Positions 1-6,311 of a DNA stretch of 9,207 bases are shown here, one piece after another. The translations under genes and the position numbers were made by a program. Within the stretch, counting starts at the first letter, position 1. Each line of letters starts with the position of its first letter. A model generated the notes under the pieces. It did not search any database. It saw only the letters and a list, made by a program, of their open reading frames with translations, and was not told the origin of the DNA. Origin of the DNA: Gemmatimonadota bacterium (GTDB lineage: Bacteria > ARS69); the NCBI GenBank assembly GCA_021604925.1, contig BQJX01000070.1, positions 1 to 9,207 on the forward strand, written 5' to 3'.

Positions 1-709
1 CGTCGAACTGGCCGGGCGCGGATCCCAGGGTGCCCCATTGGGAGAGGAAGCCGCCCGTCGCGTCGAACTTCTGGAGGTCGCGACGGACCACATCGGAGGC
101 GTACACGTTCCCTTCGGGGGAGGCCGCCACCTTTCCGATCTGCAGGAACTGGCCGTTCCCGATTCCGGGCGACCCCCACTCGTCCACGTAGGTGCCGCTT
201 GCCGTGAATCTCTGGACGCGCGACGAGAGGCCCGAAACGTACACGTGAAGCGAAGGCGAGACCGTGAGCGTGGTGGGGCGCGTGAACTCTCCCGGTCCGG
301 CGCCCTTCTGTCCCCACTCCAGTACGAAGGTGCCGTCCGGCTGGAACTTCTGGACGCGGTAGTTCAGCGTGTCCACCACGTAGACATGACCGGTGGAGTC
401 CACGGCCACGTCCTGGGGCAACCAGAACTGCCCGGGACCGGCGCCGCGCGCGCCCCACGCGCGGAGGAACGCGCCGCCGGCCGAGAACACCTGCACGCGA
501 TCCAGCTCGTCGACCACGAACACTTCGTCGCCCGCACCCACCGCGATTCCGGCGGGTCCCTGGAACTGGCCGTCGGCCGTTCCCGGCGCGCCCCACTTCA
601 GGACGAACACGCCGTCCGACGTGAACTTCTGGACGCGATGGAGCGTGGTATCCGTCACGTAGACGAACCCGGCGGAGTCCACGGCCAGGTCCTGGGCGCG
701 CTCGAACTG
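1..709 (-). repeat. Tandem NHL-coding repeats, period 141/138 bases
   Basis: The core CCAGTTC (seen on the plus strand as GAACTGG or a close variant) recurs at plus positions 5, 146, 284, 425, 563 and 704. The spacings alternate 141, 138, 141, 138, 141 bases, which equals 47 and 46 codons. A second core encoding RVQKF recurs in step. The repeats are diverged at DNA level, so this is an old coding repeat inside the NHL gene and not a mobile or satellite repeat. Confidence 0.85.
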
Positions 710-817
710 GCCGTCCCCGGAGCCGGCGCTCCCGAACTGGAAGGCGAACGCCGGCGGGGACTCGGCGCCCGCCGCGATCACGGATCCCGCGAGCAGGAGA
801 CCGACCAGGAAGATCAC
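1..817 (-). CDS. Secreted NHL-repeat beta-propeller protein (3' end beyond window)
   Basis: The minus frame starting with GTG at 817-815 stays open to the left edge (272 codons seen). The N-terminus (M-IFLVGLLLAGSVIAAGAES) is a hydrophobic export signal with likely cleavage near residues 16-18, although it lacks the usual positive charges. From residue 37 there are five successive NHL-type blades (37-83, 84-129, 130-176, 177-222, 223-269) and the start of a sixth. Each follows the pattern QF..P..(I/V)AV...G.VYV.D....RVQ.F...G.F...WG...G.G. Such repeats form a six-bladed propeller used for protein or ligand binding, usually in the envelope or outside the cell. The start overlaps the aconitase stop (GTGA), suggesting translational coupling, and no better in-frame start lies just upstream. 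The partner and exact function are unknown. The fold assignment is very secure; the start is moderately so. Confidence 0.88.
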   Translation of the reverse strand, partial: MIFLVGLLLAGSVIAAGAESPPAFAFQFGSAGSGDGQFERAQDLAVDSAGFVYVTDTTLHRVQKFTSDGVFVLKWGAPGTADGQFQGPAGIAVGAGDEVFVVDELDRVQVFSAGGAFLRAWGARGAGPGQFWLPQDVAVDSTGHVYVVDTLNYRVQKFQPDGTFVLEWGQKGAGPGEFTRPTTLTVSPSLHVYVSGLSSRVQRFTASGTYVDEWGSPGIGNGQFLQIGKVAASPEGNVYASDVVRRDLQKFDATGGFLSQWGTLGSAPGQFD

Positions 818-3096
818 GCTCCGGTCGCCACCTCGGAGCTGCCGCTGGCCCGCAGCAGGTTCAGGGCGGAACCGGCGCGGAACCACTCGATCTGCTCCGC
901 GTTCAGCGACTGGTTCAGCTCCGCGCGGCTTTCCGAACCGTCCGCGTGATGGAACACCGCCGTGTGCGTGCTTCCCGGACGAAGCCCCGCGAGCCCCAGC
1001 ACGGAAACGCGATCGTCCTGCTGCACCTGGTCGTAGTCCGCGGGGTTCGCGAACGTGAGCGGCAGGACCCCCTGCTTCTTGAGATTCGTCTCGTGGATGC
1101 GGGCAAACCCGCGCACGATCACGGCGGCCGCGCCCAGCAGACGGGGGCACATGGCCGCGTGCTCGCGGCTGGATCCCTCGCCGTAGTTCTCGTCTCCCAC
1201 GACCACCCAGCGCAGACCGCGCTTCTTGTAGTCGCGCGCGACCTTGTTGACCTCGATCTCCGTCTCGCCCGACTCCAGATTCTTGGTGGTGCCGTTCGGA
1301 CCGCCGAAGTCGTTCACCGCGCCGCTGAACATGTTGTCCGAGATGGCGTCCAGGTGGCCGCGGAACCGCAGCCAGGGACCGGCCGGCGAGATGTGATCCG
1401 TGGTGCACTTGCCCTTTGCCTTCAGCAGCAGCGGGAGTCGCTCGAAGTCCTTGCCGTCCCACGGATCGAACGGCGTGAGCAACTGCAGTCGCTCGGACGT
1501 GGGCGACACCTGGATCTTGAGATCCCGGTGCTGATCGCTGGGCGGAATGAAGCCCTTCTCGTCCGGGAGGAAGCCGTTCGCGGGAAGCTCGTCGCCGGTG
1601 GGCGGCTCCAGTCGGAACTCCTTGCCGTCCGCGCCCGTGAGCGTGTCGGCCAACGGGTTGAACTTCATGGTTCCGGCCAGCGCCATGGCGGTCACGATCT
1701 CCGGGCTGCCGATAAACGCCAGCGTGTCCGGGTTTCCATCGTTCCGCTTGGGGAAGTTGCGGTTGTACGAAGTGAGGATGGAGTTCGCCTTGCCCGGCTC
1801 GTTGTGACGCTTCCACTGCCCGATGCACGGGCCGCAGGCGTTCGCCAGAACCGACGCGCCCATGGCGTTCAGGTCGTCCATCTGGCCGTCGCGCTGGATC
1901 GTGGCGTAGATCTGATCGGAGCCCGGCGTGACCAGGAACTCGGACTTGGCCCGGATGCCGTGCGCCGCCGCCTGACGCGCAATGTGCGCCGCCCGGCTGA
2001 TGTCCTCGTAGGAGGAGTTGGTGCAGCTGCCGATGAGCGCCGCCTTGAGTTCTTCCGGGTAGCCCTGGGCGTCTACATCCGCGGCCATCTGCGAGATCTC
2101 GCGCGCCAGGTCCGGCGTGTGCGGCCCCACAATGTGCGGCTGCAAGGTGGACAGGTCGATCTCCACCACCTCGTCGAAGTAGTCCTGGGGGTTGGCCAGC
2201 ACCTCGTCGTCCGCGCGGAGGTGCTGCGCGATCCCGTTGGCCATGTCTGCCACCTCGGCGCGACGGGTGGCGCGCAGGTAGGTCTCGCTGCGCTCGTCGT
2301 ACGGGAAGATCGACGTGGTGGCGCCCAGCTCCGCGCCCATGTTCGTGATGGTGGCCTTGCCCGTGGCCGAGATCGATTGGACCCCCGGCCCGAAGTACTC
2401 CACGATCCGGTTGGTGCCGCCCTTGACCGTGAGGATGCTGGCCACCTTGAGGATCACGTCCTTGGCGGAGGTCCATCCGGACATCTCGCCCGTGAGGCGA
2501 ATGCCGACCAGCTTGGGTTGCAGCACCTCCCACGGCATGCCGGCCATCACGTCCACGGCGTCGGCGCCGCCCACGCCCACGGCGATCATGCCCAGGCCGC
2601 CCGCATTGGGCGTGTGCGAATCCGTACCGATCATGAGACCGCCCGGGAACGCGTAGTTCTCCAGCACGACCTGATGGATGATGCCCGCGCCCGGTTTCCA
2701 GAACCCGATCCCGTACTTGCGCGAGACGTCCTCCAGGAACTGGTAGACCTCTGAATTGGTCTTGTTGGCGTTCGCCGTGTCCGCCGCGGCGCCCGACTCC
2801 GCGAGAATCAGATGGTCGCAGTGAACGGTGGACGGCACGGCGGTCCGATCCCGCCCGGCCATCATGAACTGGAGCAGCGCCATCTGGGCGGTGGCGTCCT
2901 GCATGGCCACGCGGTCCGGGTGCAGGAGCAGGAAGGCCTTGCCGCGCTTGAGTTCCTGGCCCTGCGGGTCGCGCAGGTGGGAGAAGACCACCTTTTCCGC
3001 GTAGGTCAACGGGCGGCCGATGCGGGTTCGGATGGCGGCAATGCGATCGGGGAGAGCGGAGTAGACCTGCTTGGCCAGCGCGCCGACTTCGGACAT
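814..3096 (-). CDS. acn: Aconitate hydratase, mitochondrial-type (760 aa)
   Basis: This enzyme interconverts citrate and isocitrate through cis-aconitate in the TCA cycle, in the cytoplasm, using a [4Fe-4S] cluster. The cluster ligands are visible as Cys358 (GSCTNSSYED) and Cys421/Cys424 (ANACGPCIGQW). Active-site signatures include HCDHLI near residue 92, GTDSHTPNAGG (157-167), the RGHLD segment near 579 and GEGSSREHAA (639-648) with the catalytic serine at 642. A swivelling C-terminal domain follows a linker around residues 500-545. Length and motif spacing match mitochondrial-type aconitases more than the roughly 900-residue AcnA or AcnB types. The frame is open further upstream, but homology starts at MSEVG. 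That ATG (3096-3094) has AGGA five bases upstream, so the extension to 3657 is not coding. The gene is probably transcribed from 3174-3202 and continues into the NHL gene. Confidence 0.97.
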   Translation of the reverse strand: MSEVGALAKQVYSALPDRIAAIRTRIGRPLTYAEKVVFSHLRDPQGQELKRGKAFLLLHPDRVAMQDATAQMALLQFMMAGRDRTAVPSTVHCDHLILAESGAAADTANANKTNSEVYQFLEDVSRKYGIGFWKPGAGIIHQVVLENYAFPGGLMIGTDSHTPNAGGLGMIAVGVGGADAVDVMAGMPWEVLQPKLVGIRLTGEMSGWTSAKDVILKVASILTVKGGTNRIVEYFGPGVQSISATGKATITNMGAELGATTSIFPYDERSETYLRATRRAEVADMANGIAQHLRADDEVLANPQDYFDEVVEIDLSTLQPHIVGPHTPDLAREISQMAADVDAQGYPEELKAALIGSCTNSSYEDISRAAHIARQAAAHGIRAKSEFLVTPGSDQIYATIQRDGQMDDLNAMGASVLANACGPCIGQWKRHNEPGKANSILTSYNRNFPKRNDGNPDTLAFIGSPEIVTAMALAGTMKFNPLADTLTGADGKEFRLEPPTGDELPANGFLPDEKGFIPPSDQHRDLKIQVSPTSERLQLLTPFDPWDGKDFERLPLLLKAKGKCTTDHISPAGPWLRFRGHLDAISDNMFSGAVNDFGGPNGTTKNLESGETEIEVNKVARDYKKRGLRWVVVGDENYGEGSSREHAAMCPRLLGAAAVIVRGFARIHETNLKKQGVLPLTFANPADYDQVQQDDRVSVLGLAGLRPGSTHTAVFHHADGSESRAELNQSLNAEQIEWFRAGSALNLLRASGSSEVATGA

Positions 3097-3173
3097 GGAC
3101 TTCCTTTCGATGTCGCCGGGCCCCGGGGGCTGGGGGGGCGTGTTTCGTCGAGGTATCGGTAGGTTCTGCTTCC

Positions 3174-3202
3174 AATCTAACCGGATCGGGCAAATGCGGC
3201 AA
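3174..3202 (-). promoter_or_regulatory. Possible sigma-70 promoter for aconitase
   Basis: On the minus strand, TTGCCG (3202-3197) is followed after 17 bases by TAGATT (3179-3174). Each hexamer matches the consensus at four of six positions with ideal spacing, leaving a leader of about 70 bases before the aconitase ATG. This is also the only AT-rich patch in the intergenic region. The match is weak enough to occur by chance. Confidence 0.35.
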
Positions 3203-3349
3203 CGAGACGGGCCAGCGCGCCTCCAGGGGCGGGGCGGGGCCGCGTTTTCGCGGGGGAACGGCTCGGCGCCGTGGGAGGTTCGGCCGTCGACCGGCCAGGT
3301 TCCCGTGCCCTTGCGCGGCGGCGACCTCCATGCGAGTCTTTCGCAAAGC

Positions 3350-3354
3350 GGAGG
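3350..3354 (+). promoter_or_regulatory. Shine-Dalgarno fixing the TTG start at 3361
   Basis: GGAGG sits six bases before TTG 3361. Its position supports initiation upstream of the in-frame TGA, so the ribosome must meet the TGA at codon 10. There is no comparable site in front of the downstream TTG at 3415. Confidence 0.75.
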
Positions 3355-3360
3355 GGGCCC

Positions 3361-3699
3361 TTGATCACATTGATCTGCACCAGGACCTGAGGAACGTGTC
3401 GCAAGGCGGTCGCCTTGCTGAACGAGAAGGGCATTGAGTACGAGTACCGCGAGTACCGTGAGGACCCGCTGTCCCGGCAGGAGATCCGCGACGTGCTGAA
3501 CCGGCTGGGCCTGACCGCGCGCGACGTCCTGCGGCGGAACGATCGCGCGTACCGGGAGGCAGGCCTCACGGGGAACGAGACCGACGCCCAACTGGTGACC
3601 GCGATGGCGGCCCACCCCACGCTTCTGCAACGACCGATCGGGATTCGCGGCGAGCACGCCGTGGTCGGTCGTCCGGTCGAGAAATTCCTGGAGCTCTAG
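3361..3699 (+). CDS. Selenocysteine-containing ArsC/Spx-family reductase (TGA at codon 10 read as Sec)
   Basis: With TGA 3388-3390 read as selenocysteine (U), the frame gives 112 residues beginning MITLICTRTUGTCRKA. This superimposes without gaps on the Spx N-terminus (Cys10, Cys13) and on the CGTSR active site of glutaredoxin-dependent arsenate reductase ArsC, where the first cysteine is catalytic. The rest is a normal family member: GIEYEYREYREDPLS (24-38), GLTARDVLRRND (50-61), HPTLLQRPI (85-93) and VGRP (102-105). Arg58, Arg91 and Arg104 match the oxyanion-binding arginines of E. coli ArsC (60, 94, 107). Cys13 gives a UxxC redox pair. The TTG start has GGAGG six bases upstream, and a SECIS-like hairpin follows the TGA. 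The protein is presumably a cytoplasmic thiol- or glutathione-dependent reductase; arsenate is one possible substrate. It is first in a four-gene cluster, two bases before the next gene. The alternative is a pseudogene or sequencing error changing TGC or TGT to TGA. Exact substrate unknown. Confidence 0.85.
3388..3390 (+). other. In-frame TGA predicted to encode selenocysteine
   Basis: This TGA is codon 10 of the ArsC/Spx-like gene. Coding similarity continues on both sides in the same frame, and the position is the family's catalytic cysteine. Selenocysteine insertion is therefore favoured over termination. Confidence 0.82.
3395..3424 (+). promoter_or_regulatory. Bacterial SECIS element (bSECIS)
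   Basis: Directly after TGA 3388-3390, GCAAGGC (3401-3407) pairs perfectly with GCCTTGC (3412-3418) around the tetraloop GGTC (3408-3411). A shorter lower stem (3395-3397 with 3422-3424) and a T-G wobble extend it, with two mismatches between. The loop begins 17 bases after the TGA and opens with G. This fits the published bacterial SECIS model (small apical loop, G among its first two bases, upper stem of four or more pairs, loop about 16-37 bases from the UGA). The GGUC loop also occurs in the E. coli fdhF SECIS recognised by SelB. Confidence 0.8.
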
Positions 3700-3701
3700 C
3701 C

Positions 3702-4154
3702 GTGCCCGATATCTATGTGGATGCCGACGCGTGTCCGGTGAAGGACGAAGTGTATCGCGTGGCCGAACGCTACGACGTCCGCGTCTTTCTCGTGTCGAAC
3801 ACCTGGATGCGGACTCCCCATCACGCGTGGATCGAACTCGTGGTGGTCAGCGACGGATTCGACGCCGCGGATGACTGGATCGTGGAGCAGACGCAGTCCG
3901 GCGACGTCGTGATCACGGCGGACATCCCGCTGGCGGCGCGTTGCCTGGAAAAGGGCGCGGCCGTGCTGGGCCCCAAGGGGAAGGACTTTACGGAGTCCAA
4001 CATCGGGGATGCGCTGGCGAGTCGCGAGCTGATGCAGAACCTGCGCGACATGGGCACGATCAGCGGCGGCCCCGCCCCCTTCGACAAGAAGGACCGCTCG
4101 CGTTTCCTGCAGCGCCTGGACACCGCGATTCAGGCCCCCCGGCGGGAATCGTGA
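3702..4154 (+). CDS. yaiI: YaiI/YqxD family protein (UPF0178, DUF188)
   Basis: The 150-residue product matches the UPF0178 family closely along its whole length. It has YVDADACPVKDEVYRVA (5-21), VVVSDGFDAADDWIVE (47-62), VVITADIPLAARCLEKGA (69-86), GPKGKDFTESNI (90-101) and the C-terminal GPAPFDKKDRSRFLQRLD (123-140). The conserved acidic residues Asp7, Asp9 and Asp74 resemble the metal site of PIN-like nucleases, and the family has been grouped with that fold. No biochemical function is firmly established. The GTG start at 3702 lies two bases after the preceding stop and has GGAG (3690-3693) eight bases upstream, inside the selenoprotein's coding end, so co-translation is likely. Its length is normal for the family. 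Confidence 0.93.
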   Translation: MPDIYVDADACPVKDEVYRVAERYDVRVFLVSNTWMRTPHHAWIELVVVSDGFDAADDWIVEQTQSGDVVITADIPLAARCLEKGAAVLGPKGKDFTESNIGDALASRELMQNLRDMGTISGGPAPFDKKDRSRFLQRLDTAIQAPRRES

Positions 4155-4603
4155 CCGAGCCCGACGGACCGGCCCCCGCGACCGACACGCTCGTGATGAC
4201 CGAGGACTTCCCGCACGTGCCGGTTTCGCGACTCTTTGCGCGGTTCGTGGAGCCCGCCGAACTGACGCGCTGGTGGCCGGAGTCCGCGCAGGTGGAGCCG
4301 CGCAAGGGCGGCGCGTACTGTCTCGCCTGGCCCAGTCTGAAGTGGATGCTGCGCGGCACCTACGCGCGGTTCGAAGCGGGGCGCGCGCTGGAGTTCAGCT
4401 GGGCCTGGGATCACGAGCCGGATCTGCCGACCCGCGTGGTCACGCTGGAGTTCGCGGAGCACGAGGGCGGCAGTCGACTCACGCTGACGCAGGGCACGTA
4501 CGGCCCCCAGGAAAAGGAGCAGGAGGACCGCAAGAGCCATCGGCTCGGGTGGACGTACTTCTTCAGCAAGTTGCGCCGGTTGGACACGCCCGATGACGAG
4601 TGA
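4151..4603 (+). CDS. SRPBCC-superfamily protein (AHSA1/CalC-like)
   Basis: The 150-residue soluble protein has the features of the AHSA1-like (START/Bet v1 fold) family. These are VSRLFARFVEPAELTRWWPES near residues 25-45, a beta-rich centre with GGAYCLAWP (53-61) and GTYARFEAGRALEFSWAW (69-86), VVTLEFAE (96-103), SRLTLTQGTY (108-117), and a C-terminal helix with GWTYFFSKLRRL (133-144). This fold makes a deep hydrophobic pocket for lipids or other small ligands; the specific ligand cannot be read from sequence. The GTG start forms a GTGA overlap with the YaiI stop. An in-frame ATG at 4196 (MTEDFPH) is a reasonable alternative start that removes a 15-residue low-complexity leader; neither has a strong ribosome site. 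The gene is the third of the four-gene cluster and overlaps the next by 11 bases. Confidence 0.85.
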   Translation: MTEPDGPAPATDTLVMTEDFPHVPVSRLFARFVEPAELTRWWPESAQVEPRKGGAYCLAWPSLKWMLRGTYARFEAGRALEFSWAWDHEPDLPTRVVTLEFAEHEGGSRLTLTQGTYGPQEKEQEDRKSHRLGWTYFFSKLRRLDTPDDE

Positions 4604-5226
4604 CGCGGTCTTCGGCTACGCGGCGGTCGGCCTGGCCTGGCTCGGGATCGGCGCGGCGTTGCTTCTTCGGGGGCGCGGGCGGAGTGCCGGCGGATCGGTG
4701 CGCCGGTGGTCATCGCTCGGCGTGGCGCTGCAGTGCGTGTCCTTCGGGGTGGCGGCGTGGCCGCGCCCGGCGAGGTGGCTGCCCGGAACGGAGTGGGGGG
4801 GCGTGGCCTCGGCCGCGATCGCGGTGACCGTTCTCCTGGGCTCGGTGGCGCTGTTCCACGCGGCGGTGCGCGCGCTGGGAGCGCAGTGGAGCCTGGTCGC
4901 GCGCGCCGACCGGACGCAGACGCTGGTCACGCGCGGTCCGTACGCGCTGCTTCGACATCCGATCTATCTCGCCATGGTGGGCATGATTGCGGGGACCGGC
5001 GTCCTGGTCGGCTCGCCCACGTCCGTGGCTCTGGCGCTGGTGCTCTACGGCGCCGGCACCGCCATCCGCGTTCATTCCGAGGAGTCCCTGCTCCGCGCGA
5101 CGTTCGGAGTCGCGTGGGAGACGTGGGCGCAGCGCGTGCCGGGCTGGGTGCCGCGCTCGGTCTGGCCCGGCGCGCGCCGGAGCGCCCGGCCGTTCGCCGG
5201 CACGGTCCGCATCCCCTGGCCGCTAA
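4593..5226 (+). CDS. Isoprenylcysteine methyltransferase-like membrane protein; 3' end unclear
   Basis: From ATG 4593 the product has hydrophobic segments at about residues 5-25, 42-58, 70-92 and 126-156. It carries the ICMT/PEMT-type signature LVTRGPYALLRHPIYLAMVG (111-130) followed by HSEESLLRATFGVAWETWAQRVPGWVP (161-187), the usual cofactor-binding and C-terminal region. Such proteins are S-adenosylmethionine-dependent membrane methyltransferases; the substrate here is unknown. Family homology ends near residue 190 (about 5162), but the frame has no stop until 6359, antisense to the whole channel gene. I set the end at TAA 5224-5226, which lies one frame over. It would be reached if one extra base lies between about 5160 and 5220, or by genuine frameshift. 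The formal unshifted product would be 588 residues. The start overlaps the SRPBCC gene by 11 bases. The domain call is firm; the end is not. Confidence 0.72.
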
Positions 5227-6311
5227 CGCCCCAGGTAGTGGTCCTCGATCTCGTTCATGCGACCCGAGATCTTGATGCCCAGCATGGTGTTGTTGATCTC
5301 CTCGCGCAGCCGATTGCGCTTGTCCAGCGTGGGCCGCACGGCGATCCCGTACTCCTCTTCGCGGATCGGCTGCGGCAGCACCGTGAGCACCTCGGTCCAG
5401 TCCGGGTTCCCCAGGATCTCAAACCGCAATACGGGTTGGTCGTGGACGAAGGCCTCGATCTTGCCCGCCGCCAGCGCGCCCAATCCCTCCTCGATGGACT
5501 CGAACGGAACCGCGCGGATGCCGCGGGCCGCCAGGATCTCCACCGGGCTCTCGCCGGTCTTGGCGCCCACGCGGACGTCGTAGAGGTCGCTCTCGCCTTC
5601 CACGCGGGCGGCCAGTCGGCTGGTGGTGAGCGAAGACGCGATGACCGCCGTGAAGCTCGAGATGATCAGGATGCTGGTGTACATCCAGATCAGCCCGACA
5701 ATGCGACCGCCCAGCGTGCGCGGCGCCTTGTCCCCGTACCCGACCGTGGTCATGGTCACGGCGGACCACCACATTCCCGACCAGAGGCCGCGTCGCGCGT
5801 CCGCTTCGAACTGCTCGGAGTTCCCCTTGCGTTCGAACACCCACACGAAGAAGCCCACCAGCAGCAACAGACCGGCCAGCGCCCCGATGGCGCCGAGGAA
5901 CTGGCGCGACGCCAGCACCGACAGCATGGCAAACGGACTGGGCGACACCATGCTGGTGGCGATGCCGAGTCCGGACTTGAACATCGAATTGGAAAAGTCC
6001 ACGCGCTCGGCCCGATCCGGCCGCATGGTGATGGCCGCAATGCCCACGTGGACTTCGCCGTCGGCCACCAGGTCGATCACTGCGTTCGTGTTCGGGGCTT
6101 CCACCCACTCGTAGGCCCAGCCGCGTTCCCGCGCGATCTCCTTCCAGAGATCAATGCTGATGCCGGTCCACTCGCCCTCGGCGTCCCGAAACGCGAACGG
6201 CTTGACCACCTTGGTGGCCACGCGCAGATCGTCGGTCGGTTCCTGGGCAAAGACGATGCCCGGCACCATCCAGAGCCAGAGAAGTACGGCGATTCGGCGG
6301 CCACGACACAT
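5223..6311 (-). CDS. Prokaryotic ionotropic glutamate receptor-type potassium channel (GluR0-like)
   Basis: The 362-residue protein has a signal peptide (MCRGRRIAVLLWLWMVPGIVFA, cleavage near 22). A periplasmic solute-binding domain follows, split by a pore: lobe 1 about 28-125, TM1 about 132-158, pore helix and filter 178-196, TM2 about 203-227, lobe 2 about 228-350. The filter TVGYGD (189-194) is the canonical potassium signature. TM2 ends with SSFTAVIASSLTTSRL, resembling the SYTANLAAF gate of animal receptors. In the binding domain, Arg100 of RAERVDFS aligns with the arginine that holds the ligand carboxylate, and Asp291 in AFVHDQPVLRFE with the amino-group acid of glutamate receptors. 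This suggests an amino-acid-gated inner-membrane channel, presumably tetrameric. The ATG at 6311 has AGGAGG six bases upstream; the open frame to 6473 is not used. It is convergent with the methyltransferase-like gene. Confidence 0.93.
   Translation of the reverse strand: MCRGRRIAVLLWLWMVPGIVFAQEPTDDLRVATKVVKPFAFRDAEGEWTGISIDLWKEIARERGWAYEWVEAPNTNAVIDLVADGEVHVGIAAITMRPDRAERVDFSNSMFKSGLGIATSMVSPSPFAMLSVLASRQFLGAIGALAGLLLLVGFFVWVFERKGNSEQFEADARRGLWSGMWWSAVTMTTVGYGDKAPRTLGGRIVGLIWMYTSILIISSFTAVIASSLTTSRLAARVEGESDLYDVRVGAKTGESPVEILAARGIRAVPFESIEEGLGALAAGKIEAFVHDQPVLRFEILGNPDWTEVLTVLPQPIREEEYGIAVRPTLDKRNRLREEINNTMLGIKISGRMNEIEDHYLGR

Larger units (their letters stand above)
3097..3360. other. Divergent intergenic region between aconitase and the selenoprotein cluster
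   Basis: These 264 bases separate two divergently transcribed genes and should hold promoters for both. On the minus side there is a candidate promoter (3174-3202) and a C-rich leader (plus strand G/C runs at 3118-3137). On the plus side I see a Shine-Dalgarno GGAGG at 3350-3354 but no convincing -35/-10 pair. Small inverted repeats occur, for example CCGCG-TTTT-CGCGG at 3240-3253, but none resembles a known operator or riboswitch. Confidence 0.5.

Noticed and set aside
38..949. Plus-strand 303-codon open frame at the left edge
   Set aside because: It is antisense to the NHL gene. Its internal repetition is the NHL repeat read on the wrong strand, and it also crosses into aconitase.
946..2754. 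Long plus-strand open frame of 602 codons
   Set aside because: It lies fully antisense to aconitase, is rich in R, H, V and L with no recognisable domain, and is explained by GC-rich codon use on the other strand.
3118..3137. G/C-run tract as a G-quadruplex or riboswitch in the aconitase leader
   Set aside because: The G runs are on the template strand, so the mRNA carries C runs. There is no conserved riboswitch pattern.
3388..3390. TGA as an ordinary stop, with the gene starting at TTG 3415
   Set aside because: A start at 3415 removes the first beta strand and the whole active site, has no Shine-Dalgarno, and leaves strong unexplained family similarity upstream in the same frame. A sequencing error or pseudogene cannot be excluded but does not explain the hairpin.
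3097..3657. N-terminal extension of the aconitase frame
   Set aside because: The extension runs through the divergent promoter region and antisense to the selenoprotein. The homologous start with Shine-Dalgarno is at 3096.
5186..5200. Hairpin CCGGC-CGTTC-GCCGG as a terminator between the convergent genes
   Set aside because: The stem is only five pairs, with no T-tract on either strand; such hairpins are common at this GC content.
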